Source: Trichomonas tenax (taxonomy: Eukaryota; Parabasalia; Trichomonadida; Trichomonadidae). From it: a DNA stretch of 28,418 nt. Within the stretch, counting starts at the first letter, position 1, and each line of letters opens with the position of its first letter. This document shows positions 1 through 9,378 of this stretch, piece after piece. The position numbers were made by a program, and so were the translations under genes. The notes under the pieces were generated by a model. The model saw only the letters and a program-made list of their open reading frames with translations. It ran no database searches and was not told the origin of the DNA. The stretch is from assembly GCA_023091735.1 (NCBI GenBank), contig JALKBU010000671.1:1-28418 (forward strand), written 5' to 3'.

Positions 1-1238
1 ACAAAGATATTTATGACACTTTTTATAAAGGTGACAATTTGCCCGCGCAAAAAGTGACAGTTTATTCATGAAAAGTGACTTTAAGGTTCCCCTGTCACTT
101 TTTGGTGTTCACTTTTGTCATAGACTCCGAACAAACTCAGCAAAAACAAAAACATTTTAAAATATTGAAAAGTGGCAAAAAATCATAATTTATCAGTCTG
201 TCATCACCCTAAATAGGTGAATTCTCAACAGAAATCAAAAACTGTGAATTTTAATAATTGTAGTCTCCTATCATTCATTTTTTCATGTTGAAAGGCCATA
301 ATTATTTACGGTAAATCTCATTCAATTTTTTCAAAGGAATACCCAACCATGAAAAAATCTATTTAATTTATGATAATGAATATAATTTAAACGATTAAGA
401 TTTTTTTGATACGATATCAAAATCTCTCAATTTTTTGTCACGTTTTAACTTTTTTCTATTAAAAAGTGACAGTCCATTTCCCTATTTCACTAAATATTTA
501 TTTATATCTGTTTTTGGATATTTATCGCTCTTACAATTTGTAAACGTTACAATGTAAAGTATTTTTGGTCACTCAAAGTCTTTCTTTTGGATATACCACA
601 AAATGATTTAAATTTTTTTAATATTGAACAATATCGTAGAAAAGATGACAGTTATATTTAAGATATTTCAGATTTAATCTCTTTCCCTTAAATCCACAGT
701 ATTGGGCTGCGATTTCATGTGTGAACTACATATTTTGTTCTTTGATTATGGCTTGGTGATCGATTTTGTTTCGGATATATAATATACTGTCTGTGTATAT
801 TCTAGTTTTGATCTACGAATTGATAATTTCTTTAGTTTTAATTTTTCGAAAAATGTTATTGCAAAATGATTCTCAACAATTTGGATTTACCATCTACTCC
901 TCAGCAAAATCATAGTGGCATAACTATGGGTGCAATAAAGTTTATTTTATATCAATCAACAATCATTTTTCAACAAAAGTTGAAAACAGTTTTTGTCAGC
1001 ATATCATAATCGAGGAGATTTATGATTTTATACTTAATTTGGGTATCATTTTTTCTAAAGAATTTTATGATCAAATATTTAGCATTGATTTCTCAAATTC
1101 ATGTCGTTTTTCTTAGTTAATTATATGATATTTGAGGAAGACGTCTATATATATTATTGAAGAAATTGTTAAAAAAAAAGAAAAAAGAAGTGTGATTTGT
1201 CAAAGGTGAAATTCGAAAGAAACATAAAGTGTTTAAAT
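1..1238. other. AT-rich spacer, no gene seen
   Basis: No open frame of useful length and no RNA gene is visible. The stretch is AT-rich with many stops in all frames. Its only structure is a cluster of TGACA/TGTCA words in the first 120 bases (listed separately) and another AAAAAGTGACA word at 461-471. Confidence 0.6.
49..103. repeat. Perfect 12-bp inverted repeat, AAAAAGTGACAG / CTGTCACTTTTT
   Basis: AAAAAGTGACAG at 49-60 and its exact reverse complement at 92-103 are separated by 31 bases. Related words surround it: CACTTTTT at 17-24, GGTGACA at 29-35, AAAAGTGACT at 71-80 and TTCACTTTTGTCA at 108-120. The 11-mer AAAAAGTGACA recurs in other spacers at 461-471, 4968-4978 and 13403-13413. It could be a hairpin, a protein-binding site or the edge of a dispersed repeat. 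The sequence does not decide between these. Confidence 0.6.
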
Positions 1239-3203
1239 TTATAGGTCCATCCAGTAGTTCATAGAGTTGACAATCTCGGAGTCACGATGGACGTATGTGT
1301 AGCCGTTGCCGGAGTATGGAACAGCGTTTGGATTGTAAGCCTTGAGATATGTTCTTGTGTTGCAGGACTCGCAAGAGAGTGTGCACTTAGAGCAGTCAGA
1401 CATACCATCTGGGATAGCGTGGACCTTGTTAGGACCCCAATAGTATGAGGAAAGAACGAGTCTGATTGGAGCAGCGTTTGCGTTATCATCAGCGAAGCCG
1501 TTTGGATTTCTGAAGAGCTTAACTTCAAAGCCTCTGTGCTTATCTGGTTGGCAGTCCTTGACTAAGACGCAGCCATCATCGTGCATATCTCTGGATGAAG
1601 AGCCATCGTTCTGCTGGTCGTGATCATCGTTCTGAATGACTTTTCTGCGTCTATCGATGGATCCGTTGTCATTTCCTGGCTCTGTTGGATATCCGCACCA
1701 CCAGATCTTGATCTTAAGGATCTCATCGTCAGTTAAGCCCTGAGCCTTAAGCTGCTTTGTTAAGCCGCCTGTGTAAGAATAGTCGCCATCACCCTGGACG
1801 AGTAAGTAAGCTTCACCGCCTGTCAAGACTTCGAGCCAAGAGATGAAATCAGCTGGGAGAGAACCACCGAGGCCCTGCTTAACCTTTCCGAAGATAGCAG
1901 CAAGATCAGTTGGATGGATGTGCTTGGCAGCATCGATTCTGTAGCCGGAGAAACCGATTGAGATCAAATCAATCATGAAGTCAGCAATTCTCTGGCGAAC
2001 GTAGTCCTTGGATGTGTCTAAGTCTGTGAGGCCGGAGAGCCAGCCTGTGTTGAGGATGTTTGGATCAGACCATGAGTTGAGAGCCTTGTCGCAGTGGAAG
2101 TCTTCTGGGCCGTATGGAACAGCTGGGAACTCCAAGACGTTTGTGCCTTTGCCTGTCCATGGGTTAGTTTCGTATGTGTAAGAAGCTGTGTAGTATGGAG
2201 AACCAAATTCGTAAGCGGATGATGTCTTGTTGCCCCATTTTTGGCATCCAGAACCTGGATTTCTGTGGTTGCTCAAGTCATTGCCAGCACCACTCATGTG
2301 GTTGACAACAGCATCGGCGTAAACTCTAACGCCGAGTCTTCTGCATGTGTTGATCATCTTACGGAGCTGGTCACGTGTGCCCATTCTGCCCTGGAGACGG
2401 TATGAGACTGGCTGATACATGAAGAACCATGGGTTGAGTTCCCTCTCGAATGTCTGCGAAGACATGACTTGTTCTTGGTGTGGGAAGACTTTAACACCTA
2501 AGTAGCCAGCATCTGCTAAGAACTGGCACTCCTGCTCGATGTCCTCATCTGGCCAGCCGAACATTTCGACAATAGCACCCTTCTGGCCGTTTCTGTAACG
2601 AGAATCTTTGTTTCTTGTTCCAAGTGGAGCAGCATTCCAAACGAAGTCGATATCATCGAGAACGAGTGATTCGCCTGTTTCTGCTTCAATTCTAACCTTA
2701 AGTTGCTTGTTGTAAGAAGAATCCAATGTCTTTGAGTTTGATTCCTGTGCAACGCCGTCGAAGTAGTATTTGAGATTAAGTGTCTTAGCTGTCTTCGTGA
2801 TGATGTTGACTGTGCATGATTTCATTCCAGAAGCGTACTTCAATTGTGCATAACCGGTAAGAACATTCATATCCTGGAATCCTGGCTTCCAGCGCTCTTC
2901 TCCACGTGGTGGAGTGTTCCATCTGTTCTCAAACCACTTAGAATCCATAGCACCGCTTGAGCCAGAGCAAGACATGGACGGGAATGTGTTGCAGTTTGGA
3001 AGTGGGTCGTATTGGCTTGCCATGCCACTGATCTTTCCAGCGGCAAAAGCAATAAGCATGCCGACGATAATACCGATGAAGATGGAACTAGCAGCGATTA
3101 AAGCCCATTTTGTCCAGTCCCTCTTCTTTGTTCCATCGCGGTCCACTGATTCGAGATCCTCGTGGTCGTAGAGCAGTGGATCTTCCTTCACTTTCTCCAT
3201 CAT
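1239..3203 (-). CDS. Membrane-anchored alpha-amylase (GH13)
   Basis: A 654-residue glycoside hydrolase family 13 alpha-amylase, expected to cleave internal alpha-1,4 bonds of starch or glycogen. Residues 33-55 form one hydrophobic segment after a charged 32-residue N-terminus (WTKW then ALIAASSIFIG), so it is probably a type II membrane protein with the catalytic part outside the cell or in an endomembrane lumen. The four GH13 regions are visible: DAVVNH (297-302), GYRIDAAKH (420-428, nucleophile D424), the acid/base E458 in SWLEVL, and the HD pair at 528-529. The catalytic triad therefore looks complete. Region IV reads NDDHDQQNDG, somewhat unlike the usual animal-type DNHDNQRGHG. About 130 residues between the anchor and the barrel are unassigned. 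Two ATGs are in tandem (3203 and 3200), and I chose the first. The stop continues into TAAA, which resembles the trichomonad poly(A) signal. The gene is GC-richer than most neighbours. Confidence 0.95.
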   Translation of the reverse strand: MMEKVKEDPLLYDHEDLESVDRDGTKKRDWTKWALIAASSIFIGIIVGMLIAFAAGKISGMASQYDPLPNCNTFPSMSCSGSSGAMDSKWFENRWNTPPRGEERWKPGFQDMNVLTGYAQLKYASGMKSCTVNIITKTAKTLNLKYYFDGVAQESNSKTLDSSYNKQLKVRIEAETGESLVLDDIDFVWNAAPLGTRNKDSRYRNGQKGAIVEMFGWPDEDIEQECQFLADAGYLGVKVFPHQEQVMSSQTFERELNPWFFMYQPVSYRLQGRMGTRDQLRKMINTCRRLGVRVYADAVVNHMSGAGNDLSNHRNPGSGCQKWGNKTSSAYEFGSPYYTASYTYETNPWTGKGTNVLEFPAVPYGPEDFHCDKALNSWSDPNILNTGWLSGLTDLDTSKDYVRQRIADFMIDLISIGFSGYRIDAAKHIHPTDLAAIFGKVKQGLGGSLPADFISWLEVLTGGEAYLLVQGDGDYSYTGGLTKQLKAQGLTDDEILKIKIWWCGYPTEPGNDNGSIDRRRKVIQNDDHDQQNDGSSSRDMHDDGCVLVKDCQPDKHRGFEVKLFRNPNGFADDNANAAPIRLVLSSYYWGPNKVHAIPDGMSDCSKCTLSCESCNTRTYLKAYNPNAVPYSGNGYTYVHRDSEIVNSMNYWMDL

Positions 3204-3209
3204 TGCAAG

Positions 3210-3216
3210 AAAATGA
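3210..3216 (-). promoter_or_regulatory. Putative Inr (TCATTTT) of the amylase gene
   Basis: TCATTTT on the minus strand places the presumed +1 A about 11 bases before the ATG. This matches the trichomonad initiator consensus TCA(+1)YW(T/A), which sits close to start codons. Assignment is by motif and position only. Confidence 0.55.
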
Positions 3217-3807
3217 AGTCAATAAGTTTACAAAATATTGATTTCAATTTTGGCTATTTTGCGGTTTTTGTAATAATTCTCTACCGGAATTTTATATCGT
3301 ACTGCATGTTTTTATTTGATAATCAGAATCTATACAGTATTGCATTGATATTTAACGCATCGAAATTGATTTTTGGATAGTTTTGTTACCTCCTGAATAT
3401 TTTTGTTATACCTTTTGATGTTATTAACCGTACTACGAGATTGCTTTTATAGTGGCACGTGCCTATCTACTCAAAGTACAAATTTTCACGCTGTCTAGGC
3501 CCAAATACGCGGTAAGTTATATCGGAATTATGCCAATTTGTATTAATTTTGAACATTTTTTCTGAATTCTGACATGTAAATATGAATTTTGACATATAAA
3601 TAACAAAATTTAGAATTGGATTCAACTCTAACCATAGATACTGGAGATAAAATTGTCAAAAATTGGTAGCAAAAATCACTATTTGCCATCGGAAAAGGAT
3701 TTACTATCCAAATCAAAAACATTTAATTTTTGTATTTTTTATGTAAATTAATAATAACTCATGATAGACAATGAACTGCATAAAAGTAAGACGTAGAAAA
3801 TATTATA
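3217..3807. other. AT-rich spacer, no gene seen
   Basis: No convincing coding signal. It contains GACATGTAAA at 3571-3580 and the near copy GACATATAAA at 3591-3600, words that recur in other spacers of the window. Confidence 0.5.
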
Positions 3808-4061
3808 TTATTGTATCTTTATATAATCAATATAGTTAGCATCCTCAGCAATGAATTGTTCAATTTGAAACGTATTAAATTCATCTATTATTAGATTTCT
3901 TTGCTTGCATATAGTGCACATATAAGCAAGAATCGTAGCTATGATGGCTCTGCAATCGAATGATATTCAAATAACTTTTATTTGCTGCGATAATCGAAGA
4001 TATCTTCAGTATATGTGAAAAGTTGTAATTTAAGAGCCAATAAACATGTTGGCCATTGACA
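3808..4061 (-). pseudogene. Decayed fragment of an unidentified gene
   Basis: Two minus-strand reading frames join end to end without a start codon. The upstream part (from 4061) reads CQWPTCLLALKLQLFTYTED and onward to an in-frame TAA. The downstream part (3966-3808) includes FDCRAIIATILAYMCTICK and IDEFNTFQIEQFIAEDAN, ending at a proper stop. Amino-acid composition and hydrophobic/acidic patterning are protein-like and unlike translated AT-rich spacer, so I read it as the C-terminal remnant of a gene broken by at least one frameshift and a stop. I do not recognise the family. Confidence 0.45.
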
Positions 4062-4237
4062 CTAAGCCAGATTTTCTATATAATTTTTTCGAATCGATAT
4101 ATTTCAGAGAAATAATTAGTATAGCTGAATGTAACATTTTTCTGGTGCCAATGAGATTATAAAAAACAAGTATACTTGGGGAGAATTTCCAAAAAAGTGC
4201 GATTTAAAAAAATTAAATCAAAAAGGATGAAATTGCC

Positions 4238-4657
4238 TTAGAAGTATCTGCGATAGCCTCTGAAGTTGCCAATGTACTTGATTTCAGTCTCGCAAACTGT
4301 CTTTCCTGGCCTTGGTGCATGAATCATGGAGTGACCGTTACCAGTGCAGATACCAACGTGGAAGGCTGGGTTACCGAAGCAGGCAATTTCACCAGCAGCG
4401 CCTGATCCATATTTACCAGAATTAGCCTGATCTCTGGCAACACGTGGGATGCTGATGCCGACCTGCCTGTGGCAGTACTGGCATAAGCCAGAGCAGTCGA
4501 AAGAGTTTGGTCCTGTGGCGCCAGAAACATAGCTGCAGCCAATTCTTCCTCTAGCAATTCTAAGGATCGAGTCACCAACGCCATTCGATTCTGGCTCATA
4601 ACGGTGGCGCTTGTAGTGGCTTCTGGATGAGGAAAGGGCGAAAAGAAGGCCTAACAT
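4238..4657 (-). CDS. NlpC/P60-family cysteine peptidase
   Basis: A 139-residue protein with the full NlpC/P60 triad: C55 in FDCSG, H100 in AFHVGI and a third polar residue, H113, in MIHAP. Enzymes of this family cut peptide cross-links of bacterial peptidoglycan, typically the D-glutamyl to diamino-acid bond. In trichomonads they are known as genes acquired from bacteria and are thought to act against bacteria of the host mucosa. Residues 1-12 (MLGLLFALSS) are a short hydrophobic N-terminus that may serve as a signal peptide, consistent with secretion. The mature part is little more than the catalytic domain, with no SH3 or other wall-binding module. There is no trace of recent bacterial neighbours. 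Codon use is GC-richer than the surrounding spacers, similar to the amylase gene. Substrate and localisation are inferred from the family. Confidence 0.9.
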   Translation of the reverse strand: MLGLLFALSSSRSHYKRHRYEPESNGVGDSILRIARGRIGCSYVSGATGPNSFDCSGLCQYCHRQVGISIPRVARDQANSGKYGSGAAGEIACFGNPAFHVGICTGNGHSMIHAPRPGKTVCETEIKYIGNFRGYRRYF

Positions 4658-4659
4658 TT

Positions 4660-4665
4660 AAATGA
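4660..4665 (-). promoter_or_regulatory. Putative Inr (TCATTT) of the NlpC/P60 gene
   Basis: TCATTT lies directly upstream of the ATG, with the presumed +1 A about 6 bases before it. If correct, the mRNA would have an extremely short 5' leader, which is usual in trichomonads. Motif and position only. Confidence 0.5.
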
Positions 4666-4949
4666 AAAAGTGCTGAAATTCAATCAATACGATTATTTTA
4701 ATTATTGCTGTAACAGTATTTTTGTGTATTTTTCTAAAATTTATGATTGTCAGTTTGCCATGTCACATTTGTCAACATTGAAAATTGAAATGTCATCAAA
4801 ATGTTATCCTCACTTTTGAGGCCAAAAATGTACAATGGTGGATAATGTCAGTTTGCAAATATCTGCAACTTTCAATTTTTACGGGCGTAGAAGACATTTT
4901 TTATAAACTTTTATTTTATAATCGTATGATCACTTTCCATTATTTATAA

Positions 4950-5017
4950 GGTATAATAAAGAGTCGCAAAAAGTGACATGTTTACATGGCAGTTATAAAT
5001 CTGTTTTGACATGTAAA
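4950..5017 (+). repeat. Left arm of 67-68 bp inverted repeat
   Basis: Runs from GGTATAATAAAGAGT at the outer edge to GACATGTAAA at the inner edge and includes AAAAAGTGACATG. It pairs with 5930-5996. Confidence 0.65.
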
Positions 5018-5929
5018 GTCTGCATTTTTAACAAAAAGTGTTCTATTAAGCTTGATAGATTATCTAATAAGATTTTCAGATACTGTCACAAGTTTAAAGC
5101 TCCAGTTCCAAGTACTCAAATTTTAAGCTTCACTCTTCCCAGCCTTCCATAAATTTTTTATCCTCAGTCCACTTCTGTCACGTTCTAGAGAAAATTCTAT
5201 AGATCGCTCCTATGCTAGTGGTTTTGCCCAGAAAAATTTTTATAGCTGTTATAAAAATGCATTTTTCATGATTTTTTAAAAAGTAACATTGTTACTAAAG
5301 TTCAATGGCAAAAGCCATTGACTTGTTTCTACAAGTAATATTCAATGCATATTTCCGAACCGGCTCTATTAGTTTTTGAATCCATACGTTTTATCTTATA
5401 AATTCATACATACGACAAAATATGAGCAACAAAATGAAAATCATGAGCTAAAGATTATATTAAAGTGAAATAGAGATAGTACATGATGTATTTGAAGAAA
5501 ATGTAGTTTATTAATCTTTCCATGCACATTAATAATAAAAATTATTTGAATTCGAACATATGAAGGAAAAATGGAGGAATCCAGCAATGAATGATATCCA
5601 TAGATACGAATGGAATACTCTAGCATGGCTCTTAAACAACATCTCGCAAAATTAATATCAGATCAAGTTGAATAAATGATATTTTTATTTCATAACATAA
5701 TTTTGCTCATGTGTTGGATATCTATAGTGATAATATGAAACCAATTCCCAAATTATGTAGTATAAAGGAAAATATAAAATTTGATCATCCTTATTTATTG
5801 GCCTTATCAGCCTCTTAACTCATAAAATATTCTATATATCAGCATATCATTATATATCAATGAACATAAGCTGTGGGAGTGGAGCCTTAATTGATCTTTA
5901 TAAATACAGATTCTAATTAGCTAACCAAT

Positions 5930-5996
5930 TTTACATGTCAAAATAAAATACATTTGCCACGTAAATGCGTCACTTTTCATTACTCTTTATTATACC
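5930..5996 (-). repeat. Right arm of 67-68 bp inverted repeat
   Basis: Runs from TTTACATGTC at the inner edge to ACTCTTTATTATACC at the outer edge. Its reverse complement aligns with 4950-5017. Both ends match exactly for 10 to 15 bases, and differences are concentrated in the middle. Confidence 0.65.
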
Positions 5997-6932
5997 CAAC
6001 AAAATAAACGAAACATATATCGATCTAATAACACCAAAATCCATTCTTGTCATTGTCATGTCAATTTGCGGGCAAATGACATTATTTTAACACCAGTAAA
6101 TGCAAATCATTACAAGTAACAAAATACGTAGAGATGGTTCTAATAGTTGAGAATAATTGAAGATTTTCGATTCGAAAACAACTTTTTATTATTTTTTTAA
6201 ATTTTTTTAATCTTGATGAAAATTTCCAAATCTTCTATGAGTTTACTTATTGCAGTGGATCTGCTTCTTTGTGTAAATTACTTCCAGTGATGTGATCTCG
6301 ATCCAAATCTTCTTTTTTCATGGGAAAACCTAAAAACTTGCTGTTCTATTTGTGAGAGATTATCATTTGATTAGCATTATGATTACTGCTGAGATTGTTA
6401 CTTTGTAGCTTCAACATTGATGATCTTAGCTATTACCCAACATTTCTGTAAACAATGTACATTTAACTGTCAAAGGGATGACGCTGTTTATCGCTTTTAA
6501 GACTACAAATATCATTTGATCGTTGAAAAAAATACAAAAATTTAGCGTAACCACAAATTAATCAACACACATGATCATTCAATGGAACTGGAAATATCTT
6601 TGCTAGGAAATGATCTGATAATAACATGAATTCATAATTTTTTTGTGGTTATTTAAAAATTAGAAGAAAAACTACATATAATCATCATATACACAAACAA
6701 TATGAATCAAATACAAAGTGTTTATGCTCTTATGATTAGAATATTCACAATTGCAATTCATTTTTTTAAAAAATCTTGCCTTGTTACAGGGGTATATTAT
6801 GTAGGTCTAAGAGACTTCAAATGCATAAGAAATAACCTCATTACTATAAATTTATATGTGGAAAAGAAGGATGAGAAAAAATTTGACAAGTAAAGTCCGA
6901 TTCAAAATTTTATTGGATAGCGGTGTGATTTA
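5997..6932. other. Spacer before the ABC transporter
   Basis: It contains a near-palindrome, TGTCAATTTGCGGGCAAATG, around 6059-6078, which resembles TGACAATTTGCCCGCGCAAA at 32-51. It also contains the small coding remnant at 6247-6417 (listed separately). A 63-codon plus-strand frame at 6702-6893 ends shortly before the transporter ATG. Its composition is not convincing, and I do not call it a gene. Confidence 0.4.
6247..6417 (-). pseudogene. Small coding remnant with an in-frame TAG
   Basis: From an ATG at 6417 the minus strand reads 23 codons, a TAG (6346-6348), then 32 codons in the same frame to a TAA. The second part (FPMKKEDLDRDHITGSNLHK) is hydrophilic and charged, unlike random AT-rich translation. 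It looks like the C-terminal tail of a lost gene, but it is short and the family is unknown. Confidence 0.25.
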
Positions 6933-9152
6933 ATGAGAACTGATCTTCATAATCGATTAATTCCTGGAGGAATGCGCCAAGGAAGATTAACATCGATGAA
7001 CTCCTTATGGTGCTGCCTGAAGCTTATGGTCTGGATACGCCTCAAATCGCCAATGTACTTGTTTTTCATCGTTTGCAGCATTGGATTATTATTATCCGGA
7101 ATAAATGATTTCAACTACGTGGAGGTGATACCGCCAACAAAAGGTTCATTAACAGAGACTCCAATCGACTACTATTCGTTACCAAATGAAATTTGGGTTT
7201 TAAATGATACGAAAATCAATCATGAAATTGCAGATATAGTATTTAAAGGACATAAAGTCAGGTTTGCAAATGGAACTATTAGCACAATTATGACAGGTTC
7301 AATTGATCATAAAAATGTATTCGAAATCAGTTCAAATGAGAACTTTTCAATATTCAACATCTTAAATGGCGATAGGAACAACGTTTTTCCCATTATAAGT
7401 AAAATATCGCTAAATGATAAAACAAATAAAAAAGCTAAATACGGGCAATTTGTAAGTCCAGAAACACTCGAAATTATGCATTTCAAATGGGATGTTTGGG
7501 TCTTTGTAACAATTTACTTCTTCCAATTAATTGCTGAATTTTATTTATTAACGCAATGGATGCATAACAAAGTTCTTGTACTTCTCAATACATCAGGTGT
7601 TAAAGATACAACAATTTGGGCGTGTTTTATTATACTTGACACAATATTCTCATTAACCTCTACATTTATGTACGCTTTCTTCATGTCAATGCGATTATCG
7701 ATGAAGAAGATCAAGACCGATCTAGTCTATTTATGGATTTTCTTCTTCCTTGCTTCGTTAGCAATTTATTTTTCAGGTTTGTTTGTTATTCCGATTTTCA
7801 ACACTCCAAGCAAATTTTCGATCTTCACGATATACTATGTCATAGAAGTCGTTGGTTCATGGGGTATCTGCATGATTCCTAATTTTGATTATGCAAAACT
7901 TGGATATTTTCTTCCTTCAGTATCAGTCCAAAACTTTTTCGATAACATTGGACTTAACATGTTAATGAAGCACCAAATGAATATTGCTCATCCTGGTTTG
8001 CATGTTCGTTTTTCGTATGGATTCCTTCTGGCAACTCTTACATATCAGATATTTATCTGCTTTATTATATTCTTCATTCTCGTCCTTGTTTTGCCAAAAG
8101 AATGGGGCGTTCCACCGATAGGAATCAAGAACTTATTCTCCAAACACGCTTGGAAGAGGTTATTCAGGATATCAATGAATATTGATGATTCGAATTCAGA
8201 CATATTCATTAATGTCAACGGCCTCACAAAGTTATACAAAGGGTACAAAACAGTCACTGCTGTCAATAATTTAGATTTCGAAGTTAAGAAAGGCGAAGTT
8301 ATTTTGATTATTGGACCGAATGGAAGTGGTAAAACTTCCCTTTTGTCATCATTAACGGGAGCCATTCCTGCTGATTCCGGATCCATCGAAATCTTAGGAA
8401 AGAGAGCGGACTTCATGGACCTTCAAGCTTCAACAGGATACTGCTTCCAGGAGAACATTTTCTTCCCCGGATTGAATGTAAGAGATCATCTTAGGTTCTT
8501 TGCACAATTGAGAGGTGTTCCTAAAGAAGAAATTGATGATCAGATTGATTACGTTTGCACCAACTTAGGCATTGATACTGTTATGAAGCAAAGTCCATTC
8601 AAGCTTTCTGGTGGTCAGCAAAGATGTATATCTGTTGCTATGGCTTACATCGGAGGCCCTCAGCTTGTAATTTTGGACGAGCCCACTCCTGGCGTTGATG
8701 TAATGAGGAGACAGCTTTTATGGAAATCAGCCTCCATATTCGATAAGTCCACAACACTAATTGCATCACACTCTATGGAAGAGGGTGAAAGTATCGCTTC
8801 GAGAGTTTTCGTTCTTAACTCAGGAAATATACTTTTTAGTGGAACACCTTCTGACTTAAGAGCACACCACAACTGCGGCTACAGACTCAAAATCATTGTT
8901 GATGAAGATACAGATGCCAATGAAATTGTCTCCAAAGTTTTCGACTTTGTCAAAGAGATCATTCCCGAATGCGTCAGAGATTTTGAAGTCGGAGACTGCC
9001 TCATCATTCCTGTTTGCGACAAAGTTCCACAGCTAATGCTTTCACTGGATCAAGAAATCGCCAAGTTTGGTGCTTCTGGATACACAATCCAAGTTGAGGC
9101 TCTCGAACATGTTATGCTTCGTATGATTGCAGAAAATGATGAAGTAATGTAA
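6933..9152 (+). CDS. ABC transporter, half-size ABCA type
   Basis: A 739-residue half transporter with an N-terminal membrane domain and a C-terminal ATPase. Hydrophobic spans lie near residues 41-56, 189-208, 227-252, 264-288, 298-315 and 361-388, with a large loop between the first and second (about 57-188), the topology of the ABCA subfamily. The ATPase shows Walker A GPNGSGKTS (461-469), the Q-loop Gln in CFQEN (504-508), signature LSGGQQ (558-563), Walker B LVILDEP (578-584), D-loop residues after it and the H-loop SH (612-613). All catalytic residues are intact. ABCA proteins usually move lipids, but the substrate here cannot be read from sequence. A half-size protein would need to dimerise. 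The start is uncertain: ATG 6933 is the first in frame, but M22 (before NSLWCCLKL) is a plausible alternative, and no TCATTT initiator is seen upstream. Confidence 0.92.
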   Translation: MRTDLHNRLIPGGMRQGRLTSMNSLWCCLKLMVWIRLKSPMYLFFIVCSIGLLLSGINDFNYVEVIPPTKGSLTETPIDYYSLPNEIWVLNDTKINHEIADIVFKGHKVRFANGTISTIMTGSIDHKNVFEISSNENFSIFNILNGDRNNVFPIISKISLNDKTNKKAKYGQFVSPETLEIMHFKWDVWVFVTIYFFQLIAEFYLLTQWMHNKVLVLLNTSGVKDTTIWACFIILDTIFSLTSTFMYAFFMSMRLSMKKIKTDLVYLWIFFFLASLAIYFSGLFVIPIFNTPSKFSIFTIYYVIEVVGSWGICMIPNFDYAKLGYFLPSVSVQNFFDNIGLNMLMKHQMNIAHPGLHVRFSYGFLLATLTYQIFICFIIFFILVLVLPKEWGVPPIGIKNLFSKHAWKRLFRISMNIDDSNSDIFINVNGLTKLYKGYKTVTAVNNLDFEVKKGEVILIIGPNGSGKTSLLSSLTGAIPADSGSIEILGKRADFMDLQASTGYCFQENIFFPGLNVRDHLRFFAQLRGVPKEEIDDQIDYVCTNLGIDTVMKQSPFKLSGGQQRCISVAMAYIGGPQLVILDEPTPGVDVMRRQLLWKSASIFDKSTTLIASHSMEEGESIASRVFVLNSGNILFSGTPSDLRAHHNCGYRLKIIVDEDTDANEIVSKVFDFVKEIIPECVRDFEVGDCLIIPVCDKVPQLMLSLDQEIAKFGASGYTIQVEALEHVMLRMIAENDEVM

Positions 9153-9378
9153 TGTTAATAGTAAAAGTAGTATATATTTGCCAAAATTTGCAAACGCCTC
9201 TATGTCCTCATTTTTGAAGGATTTAACGCTTAATTTCCGACAGTCTGAACGATTCAATATTACAAGGCTGCAAGTTGAAAATTAGATTGTTATTTTTTAT
9301 ATTATTTAATTTTTTATTCTTACATGAACAGCAGACAATGTCGAAGATTTTATACAGTAAGATAAAAATAAAATTTAC

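Larger units (their letters stand above)
4950..5996. mobile_element. Candidate non-autonomous element bounded by long inverted repeats
   Basis: The outer 68 bases on the left (4950-5017) match the reverse complement of 5930-5996 on the right at roughly 80 percent identity by eye with one gap. Each arm begins at the outside with GGTATAATAAAGAGT. The 912 bases between carry no plausible gene; a 61-codon minus-strand frame at 5441-5626 has unstructured AT-rich composition. Length, inverted ends and lack of coding capacity fit a MITE-like derivative of a DNA transposon. No target-site duplication is evident at the edges (left flank TTTATAA, right flank CAACAAA), which weakens the call. It could instead be two inverted copies of a shorter dispersed repeat. 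Confidence 0.35.

Noticed and set aside
2516..2752. Antisense and out-of-frame ORFs inside the amylase gene
   Set aside because: Shadows of a GC-richer coding region.
5441..5626. A 61-codon frame as the gene carried by the inverted-repeat element
   Set aside because: AT-driven composition (Ile, Phe, His, Ser) and no transposase motif.
6702..6893. A 63-codon ORF just before the ABC transporter as an upstream gene
   Set aside because: No recognisable feature and weak composition. It may be chance.
8045..8416. A 123-codon minus-strand frame inside the ABC transporter
   Set aside because: It is antisense to the ATPase coding region, with no features of its own.
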